63,196 nucleotides of DNA from Bacteroidota bacterium (GTDB taxonomy: Bacteria; Bacteroidota; Ignavibacteria; Ignavibacteriales; Ignavibacteriaceae). How positions within the stretch are numbered: position 1 is the stretch's first letter; each line of letters starts with the position of its first letter. The notes beneath the pieces are model-generated. The model was given only the letters and a program-made list of their open reading frames with translations, was not told the DNA's origin and made no database searches. Position numbers and translations under genes: made by a program. Positions 46,762 through 55,896 of this stretch are shown one piece after another. The stretch is taken from assembly GCA_022562275.1 (NCBI GenBank), contig JADFPP010000008.1:1-63196 (forward strand). The letters run 5' to 3'.

Positions 46762-47193
46762 TTAAGAAAATAGCGGCAAGGATTTTTTATGCTTCTGCTT
46801 TCTGGTGTGAGAGAGATCTCTTTCAACAATCTGGAATAGCTTAATGTTTTTTTGCACTTCAGTATTTAATTTATCAAGTATAATTTTGGCTTGTTTAAAG
46901 TAATTGGCTGGAATTCCAACAAAGAGTTTCACTTTTTTATTAGTGTATTTTGTATGTCTGGAAGCCAGATATTCTAATTTGGCTGCTAATTTTTCATCTG
47001 CAAAATCTGTTTGAGAAAGATTTATACCGATAGCATAATCTTTCTTGTGCCTGGCTACAATATCAACATCAAATTTACCAATTCTTTCCGGTTCCGGTAA
47101 GTAGGTTCCAAATTTTCTGCTTACAGTTAAATATCCTCTTTTCCAAAATTCCTCCAGCAAAAGATCAATTCTTTCTCTTGTATTCTCATTCAT
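46762..47193 (-). CDS. unknown protein with degenerate nuclease-like core
   Basis: 143 residues, soluble, basic tail (SHTRKQKHKKSLPLFS). The middle, GKFDVDIVARHKKDYAIGIN, has the beta-strand/Asp/turn/strand layout of PD-(D/E)XK or NERD-like nuclease cores, but where an active enzyme has Glu-x-Lys it reads Gly-Ile-Asn, so catalysis by that motif is unlikely. Later KKVKLFVGIPANYFKQAKII resembles the following strand and helix of such folds. This assignment is pattern-based and uncertain. It is the last gene of the lexA operon, 18 bases after the WYL-like gene, which suggests a damage-related or regulatory role. Confidence 0.5.
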   Translation of the reverse strand: MNENTRERIDLLLEEFWKRGYLTVSRKFGTYLPEPERIGKFDVDIVARHKKDYAIGINLSQTDFADEKLAAKLEYLASRHTKYTNKKVKLFVGIPANYFKQAKIILDKLNTEVQKNIKLFQIVERDLSHTRKQKHKKSLPLFS

Positions 47194-47211
47194 AATTGTT
47201 TTACCTGCCTT

Positions 47212-47460
47212 TTAAGATGCCTGTGGAATGATAGGGATTACAGGTGAAAATCTAAAGTTATTTAGTACTCGAATATTAGAAATTCTCTCGTAGTTAAATT
47301 TTCTCACTTCGTTTGAATGTTTCACTTTGCCATAAATAACCTTTTTGCCCATTTTATCTATTGCTAAGTAGTAGGGTTCTATAAATGTTTCCTGTAAATC
47401 GTATAGAAATTTTAATTTATTTCTATTACGTATTGCGGTTAAGAAAATATATGTTTTCAT
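47212..47460 (-). CDS. minimal WYL-domain protein
   Basis: 82 residues. AIRNRNKLKFLYDLQETFIEPYYLAIDKMGKKVIYGK followed by RKFNYERISNIRVL fits the WYL fold (broken here: RNKLKFLYD near 14, EPYYLAI near 27, RKFNYERISNIRV near 53), with Tyr-Gly replacing the Trp-Tyr-Leu triplet. WYL domains normally sit behind a DNA-binding helix-turn-helix and sense nucleic acid or other ligands; here the domain stands alone. It follows lexA by 12 bases, so it is SOS-regulated if the operon reading is right. The WYL call is by eye and should be tested by profile search. Confidence 0.55.
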   Translation of the reverse strand: MKTYIFLTAIRNRNKLKFLYDLQETFIEPYYLAIDKMGKKVIYGKVKHSNEVRKFNYERISNIRVLNNFRFSPVIPIIPQAS

Positions 47461-47472
47461 TTTTCTCCTTTC

Positions 47473-48123
47473 TTAGTTTAGCCATCTAACAACCCCTTTA
47501 ACTTTCCCGATTATAGAAAAACTATTTTTATCTTCAATTGTTATAGGATCATAATTATCATTCTCAGGTAATAATACTATCTTATTTTTTTTCACATTCA
47601 ATGTTTTTACAGTTACTTCATCATCCAGCATCGCAACAATTACATCACCGCTCTTTCCTTTATTATCGGGTGATACAATAACCAGATCACCTTCAAATAT
47701 TCCGGCATTTATCATGCTATCACCCCGAACTCTAAGAGCAAAAGCTCCCTCAGCTTTTTTTACAAATGTTGGGTCGATAATAATTGACCCTTCAATATTC
47801 TCCATGGCAAGAATAGGAGATCCTGCAGCAACTCTTCCAACGATCGGTATTTTATTAAAGAACTCATCACCAACCCGGGTTGTATCTCCATCAAAGTAAT
47901 CATCATGCTGAATGATACGTATGCCTCTGCTTGCGTTGCGTTCAATAACAACATATCCTTTTTTTTCCAGGGCATTAAGATGTCTTTTTACTCCAAATGT
48001 AGAAGAAATCTGAAATCTACCTCCGATTTCTCTTAGTGTAGGCGGAAATCCGTTTTCTCTGCGGTAATCCTTAATAAAATTTAAAATTTCATTCTGTCTT
48101 TCGGTTAGTTTCTCTTTCATCAT
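47473..48123 (-). CDS. lexA: LexA repressor
   Basis: 216 residues. N-terminal winged helix (LTERQNEILNFIKDYRRENG, PPTLREIGGRFQISS), the self-cleavage site AAG in IVGRVAAGSPILA (about residue 103), the catalytic Ser in VRGDSMINAGIFEGD and the Lys in DDEVTVKTLNV. It represses DNA-damage genes until RecA-ssDNA triggers self-cleavage. The open frame begins at a TTG (48132), but ATG 48123 or 48120 fits homologues; ATG 48123 abuts the downstream operator. Head of a three-gene operon. Confidence 0.95.
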   Translation of the reverse strand: MMKEKLTERQNEILNFIKDYRRENGFPPTLREIGGRFQISSTFGVKRHLNALEKKGYVVIERNASRGIRIIQHDDYFDGDTTRVGDEFFNKIPIVGRVAAGSPILAMENIEGSIIIDPTFVKKAEGAFALRVRGDSMINAGIFEGDLVIVSPDNKGKSGDVIVAMLDDEVTVKTLNVKKNKIVLLPENDNYDPITIEDKNSFSIIGKVKGVVRWLN

Positions 48124-48141
48124 AGTGCTCAATTGTTCACT
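48124..48141 (-). promoter_or_regulatory. candidate LexA operator O2, over the lexA start
   Basis: AGTGAACAATTGAGCACT, an imperfect palindrome AGTG-N2-CAATTG-N2-CACT, ends directly before the ATG at 48123. It shares its plan with O1, 26 bp upstream centre to centre. Confidence 0.6.
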
Positions 48142-48144
48142 ATC

Positions 48145-48173
48145 AATATAGTAAACAAATGAACACTTGTCAA
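48145..48173 (-). promoter_or_regulatory. promoter of lexA
   Basis: TTGACA (48173-48168), spacer of 17 (48167-48151), TATATT (48150-48145) on the minus strand. This is a near-consensus sigma-70 promoter. The predicted start of transcription is near 48138, giving a leader of only about 15 bases. Confidence 0.8.
48150..48167 (-). promoter_or_regulatory. candidate LexA operator O1, in the promoter spacer
   Basis: AGTGTTCATTTGTTTACT lies between the -35 and -10 boxes. Compared with O2 the shared pattern is AGTG-N2-CA-W-TTG-N2-YACT. Binding there would block RNA polymerase, as expected for autorepression. Confidence 0.6.
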
Positions 48174-48220
48174 TAGCAAAATGAAGAAAAATGAATTTTT
48201 ATATTTTTACGGTAAGATTA

Positions 48221-49321
48221 TTAATTAAAAGGGTATTCGAGGGAATCATCCAGCAAGAAAAATATTTTGCGTCCAATCATGTAATTATCATATATCCCCT
48301 TAAAAAGATCTTCTCCTGGCCCTGCGGCAAATACTCCAACAAGACCGGCAGTGTGGTGAGTATTAACAAATTCTATTTTTAAACTGTCTGCAGTATAGGT
48401 GCCGTCTGTAATTGTCATCCCGCCTGTTTCATGATCCGCAGTTACAATAACTAAAGTGTTTTTATCCTTTTGAGCAAATTCCAGGGCGGTGTTAACAGCA
48501 GTAGAAAAATCTTCAAGTTCTGATAAAAGATAAACGTAATTTGTATCATGCCCTGCCCAATCAATTTGAGATCCTTCCACCATCAAAATAAATCCATCTT
48601 CGTTAGTATTTAAATGATTTAGAGCAATGGATGTTAAGTTGCCCAAAGTATACTCTCTTTTTGATGCTGCTGGTAAGCTCTCCTTTGCCAGCAAGCCAAA
48701 TATCTTTTCCGATGACAATGATTTGGAAAGATTTATAAAGTCATAATAAAATCCATATCCTTTAGAAACCAATGCTCTCATAATATTTACTTCGCCAGGT
48801 CTGTTACCGCCACTGCTAAATTGAAGAAAATTTTTTGCTCCTCCACCAATCACAACATCAAGATTACTATTAATAAACTGTTTTGCAATATCAAACCTTT
48901 CATAACGGCTGTTAATATGTGCGAAAAATGGGGCAGGTGTTGCACCGGTAACATCGTCTGTTACAACTATGCCGGTTGATAAACCTTTTTTCCGTGCAAG
49001 TTCAAAAATCGTATAAAGTTTATTGTAGCTCGTATCCACTGAGATATAGCGATTTTTTGTGCGATAACCTGTAGCAATAGCCGTGGCTCCTGCAGCTGAA
49101 TCTGTAATAAGCTCATCTATTGATTTTGTGATTGATAATCCAACTGTTGTAAATTTTTTGAACGGACTATTTTGATCATTCAAAATATTTGCCGCAACAT
49201 AATTCAACCCCATTCCATCCCCAATTAAAAGAATAATATTTTTAGGACGACGGATTTCCTGAGCATTTATTTCAAAAGATAGAAAGCACAGAACAAGAAC
49301 AAACCAAATAAGGCGAATCAA
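48221..49321 (-). CDS. phoA: alkaline phosphatase (PhoA superfamily)
   Basis: 366 residues with a signal peptide (to about 20). Metal site Asp35 in LLIGDGMGLNYV; nucleophile Ser75 in ITDSAAGATAIATG; further ligands in VTDDVTGATPAPFFAH, EGSQIDWAGHDTN and TADHETGGM. It releases phosphate from organic esters in the periplasm. Shorter than the E. coli enzyme (about 450) but complete in motifs. It overlaps the ilvE stop by four bases (ATGA), an unexpected partner. Confidence 0.93.
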   Translation of the reverse strand: MIRLIWFVLVLCFLSFEINAQEIRRPKNIILLIGDGMGLNYVAANILNDQNSPFKKFTTVGLSITKSIDELITDSAAGATAIATGYRTKNRYISVDTSYNKLYTIFELARKKGLSTGIVVTDDVTGATPAPFFAHINSRYERFDIAKQFINSNLDVVIGGGAKNFLQFSSGGNRPGEVNIMRALVSKGYGFYYDFINLSKSLSSEKIFGLLAKESLPAASKREYTLGNLTSIALNHLNTNEDGFILMVEGSQIDWAGHDTNYVYLLSELEDFSTAVNTALEFAQKDKNTLVIVTADHETGGMTITDGTYTADSLKIEFVNTHHTAGLVGVFAAGPGEDLFKGIYDNYMIGRKIFFLLDDSLEYPFN

Positions 49322-50406
49322 TTAACTTCTACCTCTTTATTATCAATATTAAGAATCCAGTCGTGATCATCAGCCTGAATTCCATATTGAATTGAGGTGA
49401 TCTTATCAAATAATTTAATTGCAAGTTTTCCCGGTTCGCCTTTATTAATAACCATATTTTTATCTTTATAAGTAAGCCATCCAATTGATGATATAACTGC
49501 AGCGGTTCCGCTGCCAAAAATACCCAGTATATCACCGGAGTCATATTTTTCCATAACTTCGTTTATAGTAATATCTCTTTCTACAATATTCATATTCCAT
49601 TCTTTAAGCAATTGGATCACAGTTTTTCTTGTAATCCCCGGCAGAATACTTCCATTAAGCTTAGGAGCTACAATTTCATCCTTCAAATTTATGAAGATGT
49701 TCATTGTGCCCACCTCTTCAATATATCTTTGAGTAACTCCATCTAACCAAAGGACCTGAGTAAAACCTTTCTGCATTGCTTCATGCCCGGCTAATAAACT
49801 CGCAGCATAATTAGCCGGAGTTTTACACTCTCCTAAACCCTTACGAACAGAGCGAACATATTCATCCTGAACAAGAATCTTGATTGGTCTGAATCCTTCT
49901 GGGTAGTAAGCACCAACGGGTGAAAGAAGAATTATTAATTTGTATGAGCTGGCAGGATTAACACCAAGGAAAGGGTCGCTTCCATATATGAAAGGTCTGA
50001 TATATAAAGATTCGCCTTGAGTTTCCGGTATCCAATCGCGTTCTATATTAACCAATTCCTTTAATGCATTAATCATAAATTTTACATCAATTTCGGGGAT
50101 GCATATTCTTTTCGCTGATATATTTAATCTTTTAAAATGATCTTCAGGTCTGAAAATAACTACATCACCGTTAACGGTTTTATATGCTTTTAGTCCTTCA
50201 AAGATTGCCTGACCATAATGAATGAACATGGTTGCCGGATGCATTGCTATATTTTCTAATGGTTTTATTACAGGATTATTCCAGCCTTTTTCTTTGCTAT
50301 AATCCATTTCTAACACATGATCTGTAAAGATATTACCAAAACCAAGATTAGTTGGAAGTTGAATTTTCCTGGTTCTTTCTTTTATTCTATATTCAATTTG
50401 CTCCAT
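49318..50406 (-). CDS. ilvE: branched-chain amino acid aminotransferase
   Basis: 362 residues of the fold-type IV PLP family, long (BCAT type II) form. FIHYGQAIFEGLKAYKT near 70, YIRPFIYGSDPFLGVNP, and VRKGLGECKTPANYAASLLA with the PLP Lys in the last part, then EVGTMNIFINL and GSILPGITRKTVIQL. It interconverts Leu, Ile and Val with their 2-oxo acids. Its stop overlaps phoA. Confidence 0.94.
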   Translation of the reverse strand: MEQIEYRIKERTRKIQLPTNLGFGNIFTDHVLEMDYSKEKGWNNPVIKPLENIAMHPATMFIHYGQAIFEGLKAYKTVNGDVVIFRPEDHFKRLNISAKRICIPEIDVKFMINALKELVNIERDWIPETQGESLYIRPFIYGSDPFLGVNPASSYKLIILLSPVGAYYPEGFRPIKILVQDEYVRSVRKGLGECKTPANYAASLLAGHEAMQKGFTQVLWLDGVTQRYIEEVGTMNIFINLKDEIVAPKLNGSILPGITRKTVIQLLKEWNMNIVERDITINEVMEKYDSGDILGIFGSGTAAVISSIGWLTYKDKNMVINKGEPGKLAIKLFDKITSIQYGIQADDHDWILNIDNKEVEVN

Positions 50407-50534
50407 TTGTAACCCTCTAATTAGATTTGAATCAGCATATATATTTTTTAAATATTAAGCAAAAATTTAAGTTAAATCAAGTTGAAGAAACTGAGATACC
50501 ATCACAATCAAATAAGCTTCACAACATTTATATT

Positions 50535-51308
50535 CTAGAACAAGAGCATCCAAAGAAAATAATCCAATATGAGGATCATAATAGCAGATAATACGAATGA
50601 ACGAATTGTTGCCTGCCCAACTCCTTCTGCTCCACCTGATGTATGAAAACCAATATGGCACCCTAAAAATGCTGTAACACCTCCAAAAACAACAGCTTTT
50701 ATTAAGCCTGCCGTAAAATCTGAAAAAATAAAAAACTTTTTAACAGAATTAAAAAATACAGCAAATGAAACGCCAATAAAATAGTTAGAAACTAAAAACG
50801 CACCCAAAATTGCTATGACATTAGCGAATACTACTATAACCGGCATCATTGTAATTGAAGCCACTACACGGGGCATAGCCAAAAATCTAACGGGCTGGAT
50901 TGCCATAATCTCCAACGCATCAATTTGTTCAGTAACTTTCATTGTTCCAATCTCTGCGGCAATTGAAGCACCAATTCTACCGGCAATAACAATACCTGTG
51001 AGCACAGGACCCAATTCTGTAATTATAGCGCGACTTGTAGTGCCGCCAAGTATAGACATTGGCGCAATACCTTTAAGTAGATATGCTGCCTGCCAGGCTG
51101 CAACTGCCCCTGTAAATACCGCAATTATCAGGACAAGTGGGAGAGATCCTACTCCAATGTGCTCCATCTGATGTAATACACTGCGTCTGTACTTTGCCAA
51201 ATACCGCAAACCTTTAATAATACCAATTAGTAAAATTGAAATCTGTCCAAGTTCTCTCAGGATGTTTATAACACGGAGTCCGACTTTTTCAAAAAATCTT
51301 GTTAGCAT
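50535..51308 (-). CDS. mlaE: MlaE-type ABC transporter permease
   Basis: 257 residues, about six membrane segments. SLPLVLIIAVFTGAVAAWQ, ELGPVLTGIVIAGRIGASIA with AEIGTMKVTEQIDALE (the EQ-loop) and the C-terminal AVFGGVTAFLGCHIGFHTSG are the MlaE/YrbE hallmarks. It moves phospholipids between the inner and outer membrane with an ATPase and an MCE protein, neither of which is downstream within the window. It therefore stands apart from the rest of the system here. Confidence 0.9.
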   Translation of the reverse strand: MLTRFFEKVGLRVINILRELGQISILLIGIIKGLRYLAKYRRSVLHQMEHIGVGSLPLVLIIAVFTGAVAAWQAAYLLKGIAPMSILGGTTSRAIITELGPVLTGIVIAGRIGASIAAEIGTMKVTEQIDALEIMAIQPVRFLAMPRVVASITMMPVIVVFANVIAILGAFLVSNYFIGVSFAVFFNSVKKFFIFSDFTAGLIKAVVFGGVTAFLGCHIGFHTSGGAEGVGQATIRSFVLSAIMILILDYFLWMLLF

Positions 51309-51747
51309 ACAGATTAATCTTAGTGAGTATTATGTAAATTTACCAAAAAATCTACATTGTTTTTAATTAAAAAAGACGAAATGTATAATATTTAGAATTA
51401 TCAATTTGTTACATTTAGGGACTAATCTTGTTCTAAAACAGCAAATAAAGTTCAAAATGAGACATTGAGTATTCCAATAGAGATACGGATTAAAGGATGG
51501 ACTTGGTCGAACCGTACAATGCTCTATTAAACAAATAAAAGATCGATTTCATAAACTATTGATTTGTAATATCTTAGGAAGATTACAATTATTTTGACTT
51601 TATATCTGATACTTTCTTCCTGATTAATCCAACTGTTAAATATTTTAGCACCATTATTGTTAATACCATTAAAACTATAGCTTAATTCTAGGGCGTTAAA
51701 TCCGGTGGGATAGAGCAGAATGAGTCTATCAGGTCTGTTCGTAATAT
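51309..51747. other. 439-bp region between divergent mlaE and hybrid kinase genes
   Basis: A plus-strand start ATG at 51497 reads MDLVEPYNALLNK then a stop, and a minus-strand frame (51527-51802) contains protein-like text (ILLYPTGFNALELSYSFNG) but overlaps the kinase start. Neither is convincing. They may be scraps of a rearranged gene. No clear promoter or hairpin stands out. Confidence 0.35.
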
Positions 51748-54700
51748 ATGCAAGAACGATCAAATAAAATAATAGAGCAAGCTCCTGTAGGGATAATAAC
51801 ATTTTCTACTACCGGAGAGATTGATTATTTAAATCAAAACTTCAAAAAGTTTGGTATTCTATACAACTTTGAAACTACATCTCTAATTGGTGTAAATGCT
51901 TTGAATGTTGATATATTTCCTAACATCAACATTACAAAAGAAATACAACAGCTCCTTAGCGGCTTCCCGTTCGAAAAAGAAATTAAAGAAATAACTACAA
52001 CTGATGGCAGACAAATTAACCTTATTGTTAAAGGCTCACCGATGTATGATAAACATGATGTTATTGGTGGAATTCTTCTTATTGAAGACATTAAAGTATT
52101 GATCGAATCAAAAGAAGATCTGAAACTTCGTTCTGAATATTTTGAAAAAGCAATCCATTATGTAAACGATATATTGATGGTAACGAATGTAAATTACGAG
52201 GTTCAATTTGCAACAGGCTCATTGCTAAAAATCTTAAACATTGATATCCCGAAAGTTGTTGGGACCAACATCATTGACCTGTTTGACGGGGAAAGTAAGT
52301 CTTTATTATCTGACAATATTAATAACGTCATCATCAACGAAGAACCGGTTAAATTCGAGCTAACTGTTGATAGGGATGAACATAAATTAACATTCAATTG
52401 CAAAATAGAACCTATTTTAAATAAACGCGGCACACTTAATTTTTTATTTTTCTTTCTTAATAATATTACAGTAGATGTAACAGAGAAAAATAAATTAACA
52501 AAGCAGGTAGATGAATTATATTATTACAAAGCAATTACTGACAACCTGAATAATGCTTTGTTTACTCTTGATAATGATGGAAAAATAATTTATTGGAACG
52601 ACCAATCTGAAAAATTATTTGGTTTGTCGAAGCAGGAACTTATGGGAAAATTCTTTGGAAGTGCCCTCGAGTTATTTGATAAAAAATTTTTTGATACTAT
52701 TAAAAAAGATTTACAGAAAGAAAAAATCTGGAAAGTAAATCTTAATATATTTGGCAAGGAACACAAAAAGGATGTTTTCGAGGCAAAATTCTCTTATCTC
52801 GATGATAATCAAGATACAATTGTTGTTCTTTGCACAAATATAACTCGAAGAGTGAAGGAAGATGAAATATTAAAATCTACGGAAACAGTTTATAGGAATC
52901 TCCTAACCAATACAAAAGAGTTAATATGCAAGCTGGATCGTAAGGGAAACATTAATTATGTAAATAAAACATTCCTGGACATTCTTGGCTACACAGAAGA
53001 TGAAATGCAAAACAAGCAGTTTAAACAACTAATAGACCCGTCATATTTTGAAAAAAATATTTTAGATTTCAGATCTTTCAACAAAAATGAACCCACCGGA
53101 ATTGTGCTGCCCCTTTTAAAGAAACAAGGGACGCTGTTTTCTTCTAACGTTACATTCGTTCCGAGTAGTGAGCGGGAGAGAAAATTAAATTTTTTATGCT
53201 ACATTACGGAAATTCCGAAGAAGGAGGAAGATGAAGAAATCAATTCCTTATATCCGGCACTATTTAATGCTTCTCAAGATGGAATTGCGGTTGAGATTGA
53301 TGGCAGAATAATAATAGCCAATGATTCTTTCGCCAAAATTTTCGGATACAATGATGGTGAAAGTTTAATCGATAAAGATATACTTGATTTCGTCTCCAAT
53401 GATGATATTTTAAAAGTTGCTGAATATTTTCGATTAAAGGAGAGGGGTAAAAATGCACCGGATAGATTTGAGTTCTTAGGAAAAAAAAGAGACAACACTT
53501 ATTTCTATACAGAGCTATCAATTTCTTCTTTTGAATCAAATGAGAAAAATTATGTTGTTATGGTTACACGTGATATCACTGAAAGGAAAAGGGCTCAAAA
53601 AGTAATTCGGGAATCAGAAGAAAAGTACAGAAACATTACAGAAAATATCGACGACTTCTTGTACACCTTTGAGAGAGCAGAAAAATTTATGCGACCATTG
53701 TTTTATACCAGCTCTGTTGAAAAAATAACCGGTTATAAACAGACTGACTTTCTTGGTGACTCCAGATTATTTTTAAAGATAATCCATCCGGACGACTTTG
53801 CCGATGTGAAGAAAAAACTATCCGAATTAATGAAAAGTAAAGTCCAGAATTCCGGAGAAATGGAATTTAGGATTATTAATAAACAGGGAAATATTGTTTG
53901 GGTAAGAAATAAAGTCAACTTCGTTAAAAATCCTCTGGGTGAAATTAATAAAGTCTATGGACTTGTGAGCGATATAACTATCAGCAGACGAGCGGAAGAG
54001 GAGATGAGAAAATCTACCGAGGATCTTCTAAAATTAAATGAAACAAAAGACCGATTTATTTCAATAATTTCACACGATTTACGAACACCATTTAGTTCAA
54101 TTTTAGGATTCACCGACCTGTTAGCAAACGATGAGGATCTTACAGGTGAAGAAAGAAAGCAATATATTAAATATATTCAGGAATCCTCCCGATCAATGCT
54201 CTCGCTTGTTAACTCATTACTTGATTGGACAAGGCTGCAAACAGGAAGAATAAAATTCGAACCCGAGAGACTTGATGCCGCCTCATTGATTGAAAAATCG
54301 ATTCATTCAATTACCGGGGATGCAATACGAAAAGGTGTAGAAATTTCTTCAACAGTTGAAAAGGGAAACTATATATTTGTAGATAAAAATCTGATTACCC
54401 AGGTATTTAATAATCTTCTCTCCAACGCAAGTAAATTTACAACCGCCGGTGATACAATAATTATTTCAGTAAAACCTGCGGCGGAAGTAAATTATCTGGA
54501 ATTTTCTGTGAAGGACACCGGACAGGGAATAAAGCAAGTTAATCTTGAAAAACTTTTTAGTGTTGATACTAAATTTACTACAGAGGGTACAGGAGGAGAA
54601 AAAGGAAGCGGTCTTGGGCTTTCATTGGTAAAAGAGATAGTTACTAAACATGGAGGTTTAATCTGGGCTGAAAGTGAGTACGGGAAAGGTTCGGATTTCA

Positions 54701-55125
54701 AGTTTACCCTTCCTGTTGCTTCTGCAAATATTCTTCTTGTTGACGATAACAGAACAGATGGACTTCTTTATTCAAAAATACTTAAAAATATTACGCCTGA
54801 TTATAGTGTAGATGTTGCATCAAACGGATTAGAAGCACTTGAAAAAATAAAAATATCAAAACCGGCTCTTGTTATTACAGATCATTCAATGCCAAAAATG
54901 AATGGGTATGAATTAGTTAAAGAGTTAATCAACCTGGGAATATTGGGAAAACCTCCTGTTATTGTTTTGAGCCTTGAACTGGATAGAAACATCATACAGA
55001 ATTATAATGAACTTGGTATAGAATATGTGTTTCAGAAACCTGTAAACCTACGAAGTTTTAAACAGGCAGTAGAAAAGTCATTAAGAAAGTCGCTTACAAC
55101 AAATAATCATATTACATCGCCCTGA
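51748..55125 (+). CDS. soluble multi-PAS hybrid histidine kinase with receiver domain
   Basis: 1125 residues without signal peptide or membrane helix. Six PAS-like domains run from residue 1 to about 750 (for example IIEQAPVGIITFSTTGEIDY, YRNLLTNTKELICKLDRKG, ALFNASQDGIAVEIDG, YRNITENIDDFLYTFERAEK). The kinase core has His775 in IISHDLRTPFSSILGF, the N box NNLLSNASKFT and the G boxes KDTGQGIKQ and KGSGLGLSLVKEI. A C-terminal receiver (VDDNRTDG, Asp1045 in ITDHSMPKMNG, Lys in FQKPVN) follows. PAS stacks sense cytoplasmic ligands such as redox state. The start directly follows a stop codon and lacks a ribosome binding site, so the N-terminus may be truncated. It overlaps the next gene tail to tail by 14 bases. 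Confidence 0.88.
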   Translation: MQERSNKIIEQAPVGIITFSTTGEIDYLNQNFKKFGILYNFETTSLIGVNALNVDIFPNINITKEIQQLLSGFPFEKEIKEITTTDGRQINLIVKGSPMYDKHDVIGGILLIEDIKVLIESKEDLKLRSEYFEKAIHYVNDILMVTNVNYEVQFATGSLLKILNIDIPKVVGTNIIDLFDGESKSLLSDNINNVIINEEPVKFELTVDRDEHKLTFNCKIEPILNKRGTLNFLFFFLNNITVDVTEKNKLTKQVDELYYYKAITDNLNNALFTLDNDGKIIYWNDQSEKLFGLSKQELMGKFFGSALELFDKKFFDTIKKDLQKEKIWKVNLNIFGKEHKKDVFEAKFSYLDDNQDTIVVLCTNITRRVKEDEILKSTETVYRNLLTNTKELICKLDRKGNINYVNKTFLDILGYTEDEMQNKQFKQLIDPSYFEKNILDFRSFNKNEPTGIVLPLLKKQGTLFSSNVTFVPSSERERKLNFLCYITEIPKKEEDEEINSLYPALFNASQDGIAVEIDGRIIIANDSFAKIFGYNDGESLIDKDILDFVSNDDILKVAEYFRLKERGKNAPDRFEFLGKKRDNTYFYTELSISSFESNEKNYVVMVTRDITERKRAQKVIRESEEKYRNITENIDDFLYTFERAEKFMRPLFYTSSVEKITGYKQTDFLGDSRLFLKIIHPDDFADVKKKLSELMKSKVQNSGEMEFRIINKQGNIVWVRNKVNFVKNPLGEINKVYGLVSDITISRRAEEEMRKSTEDLLKLNETKDRFISIISHDLRTPFSSILGFTDLLANDEDLTGEERKQYIKYIQESSRSMLSLVNSLLDWTRLQTGRIKFEPERLDAASLIEKSIHSITGDAIRKGVEISSTVEKGNYIFVDKNLITQVFNNLLSNASKFTTAGDTIIISVKPAAEVNYLEFSVKDTGQGIKQVNLEKLFSVDTKFTTEGTGGEKGSGLGLSLVKEIVTKHGGLIWAESEYGKGSDFKFTLPVASANILLVDDNRTDGLLYSKILKNITPDYSVDVASNGLEALEKIKISKPALVITDHSMPKMNGYELVKELINLGILGKPPVIVLSLELDRNIIQNYNELGIEYVFQKPVNLRSFKQAVEKSLRKSLTTNNHITSP

Positions 55126-55888
55126 ATACATACCAGTTAAGCAAAACCTCTTCAATATAAATATATCTGCCCGGAGTTATTTTGGGTAAAGCAGAATTGT
55201 TTTTTGAATATATAAATCCAACTTCTATCCTGTTAAATTTTCCCGGCAAAATAAAAATGCACCTCGGATATAAATCATCGATAAATATATAATCCAGGTT
55301 AAGTTTACTCATATGAAACTTTAAAATATCAGTTTCATTATTTTTGAATGCACTTACGATTTTGTAAAAATTATTTATGTTCTCACTGAGAAATGTTTTA
55401 AGATTTTCATCCGTACCGGTCATTAACTTTAATGAACCAAGTAATAAAGATACTGAATCAGGAAGGTTTTCGATTCTGGAAAGTGAATCGGTTGAAGTGT
55501 AAATAAAATCAGGGAATTCAAATTTCCGTACTGCCTCAATTTTCCAATTGCCGGATACATTCTGCAAATAACAATAGAAGTTTACATTGCTCTTATTATC
55601 TTTAATATCAATAGAGTAAACAGCATTCTGATCATTAAAATCAATTACTCTGAACGATACATTCCCCCTGCCATCTAATTCCTCTCCTATTGTAGGATAG
55701 TTTACATCCTGAAGCATATCACCTATAAAGTATAATTCTTTATCAGGGAAATAAGTTTTATTGAAGAACATATCTACTAACCATTCCGGTGAGTTTTTGG
55801 GATAGATAATATCCTGCGCAGATATATTAACAAATAAGCTTAAAGAGAGCAAAAAAGTTAAAAGAAAATAATTAATTTTTATCTTCAT
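55112..55888 (-). CDS. secreted protein of unknown function
   Basis: 258 residues with a signal peptide (to about 24, ending VNISAQ). The rest is a mixed alpha/beta exported domain with EWLVDMFFNKTYFPDKELYF near the start and ELDGRGNVSFRVIDFND in the middle, and many aromatic residues. No known motif recognised. It sits eight bases after the GH13 gene, so the two are probably co-transcribed. Confidence 0.6.
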   Translation of the reverse strand: MKIKINYFLLTFLLSLSLFVNISAQDIIYPKNSPEWLVDMFFNKTYFPDKELYFIGDMLQDVNYPTIGEELDGRGNVSFRVIDFNDQNAVYSIDIKDNKSNVNFYCYLQNVSGNWKIEAVRKFEFPDFIYTSTDSLSRIENLPDSVSLLLGSLKLMTGTDENLKTFLSENINNFYKIVSAFKNNETDILKFHMSKLNLDYIFIDDLYPRCIFILPGKFNRIEVGFIYSKNNSALPKITPGRYIYIEEVLLNWYVFRAM

Positions 55889-55896
55889 TTAATTGT

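Noticed and set aside
51527-51802. Minus-strand ORF of 91 codons upstream of the hybrid kinase
   Set aside because: It overlaps the kinase start, has no ribosome binding site, and its 5' part is the antisense of a clear PAS domain. Kept only as a note on a possible rearrangement.
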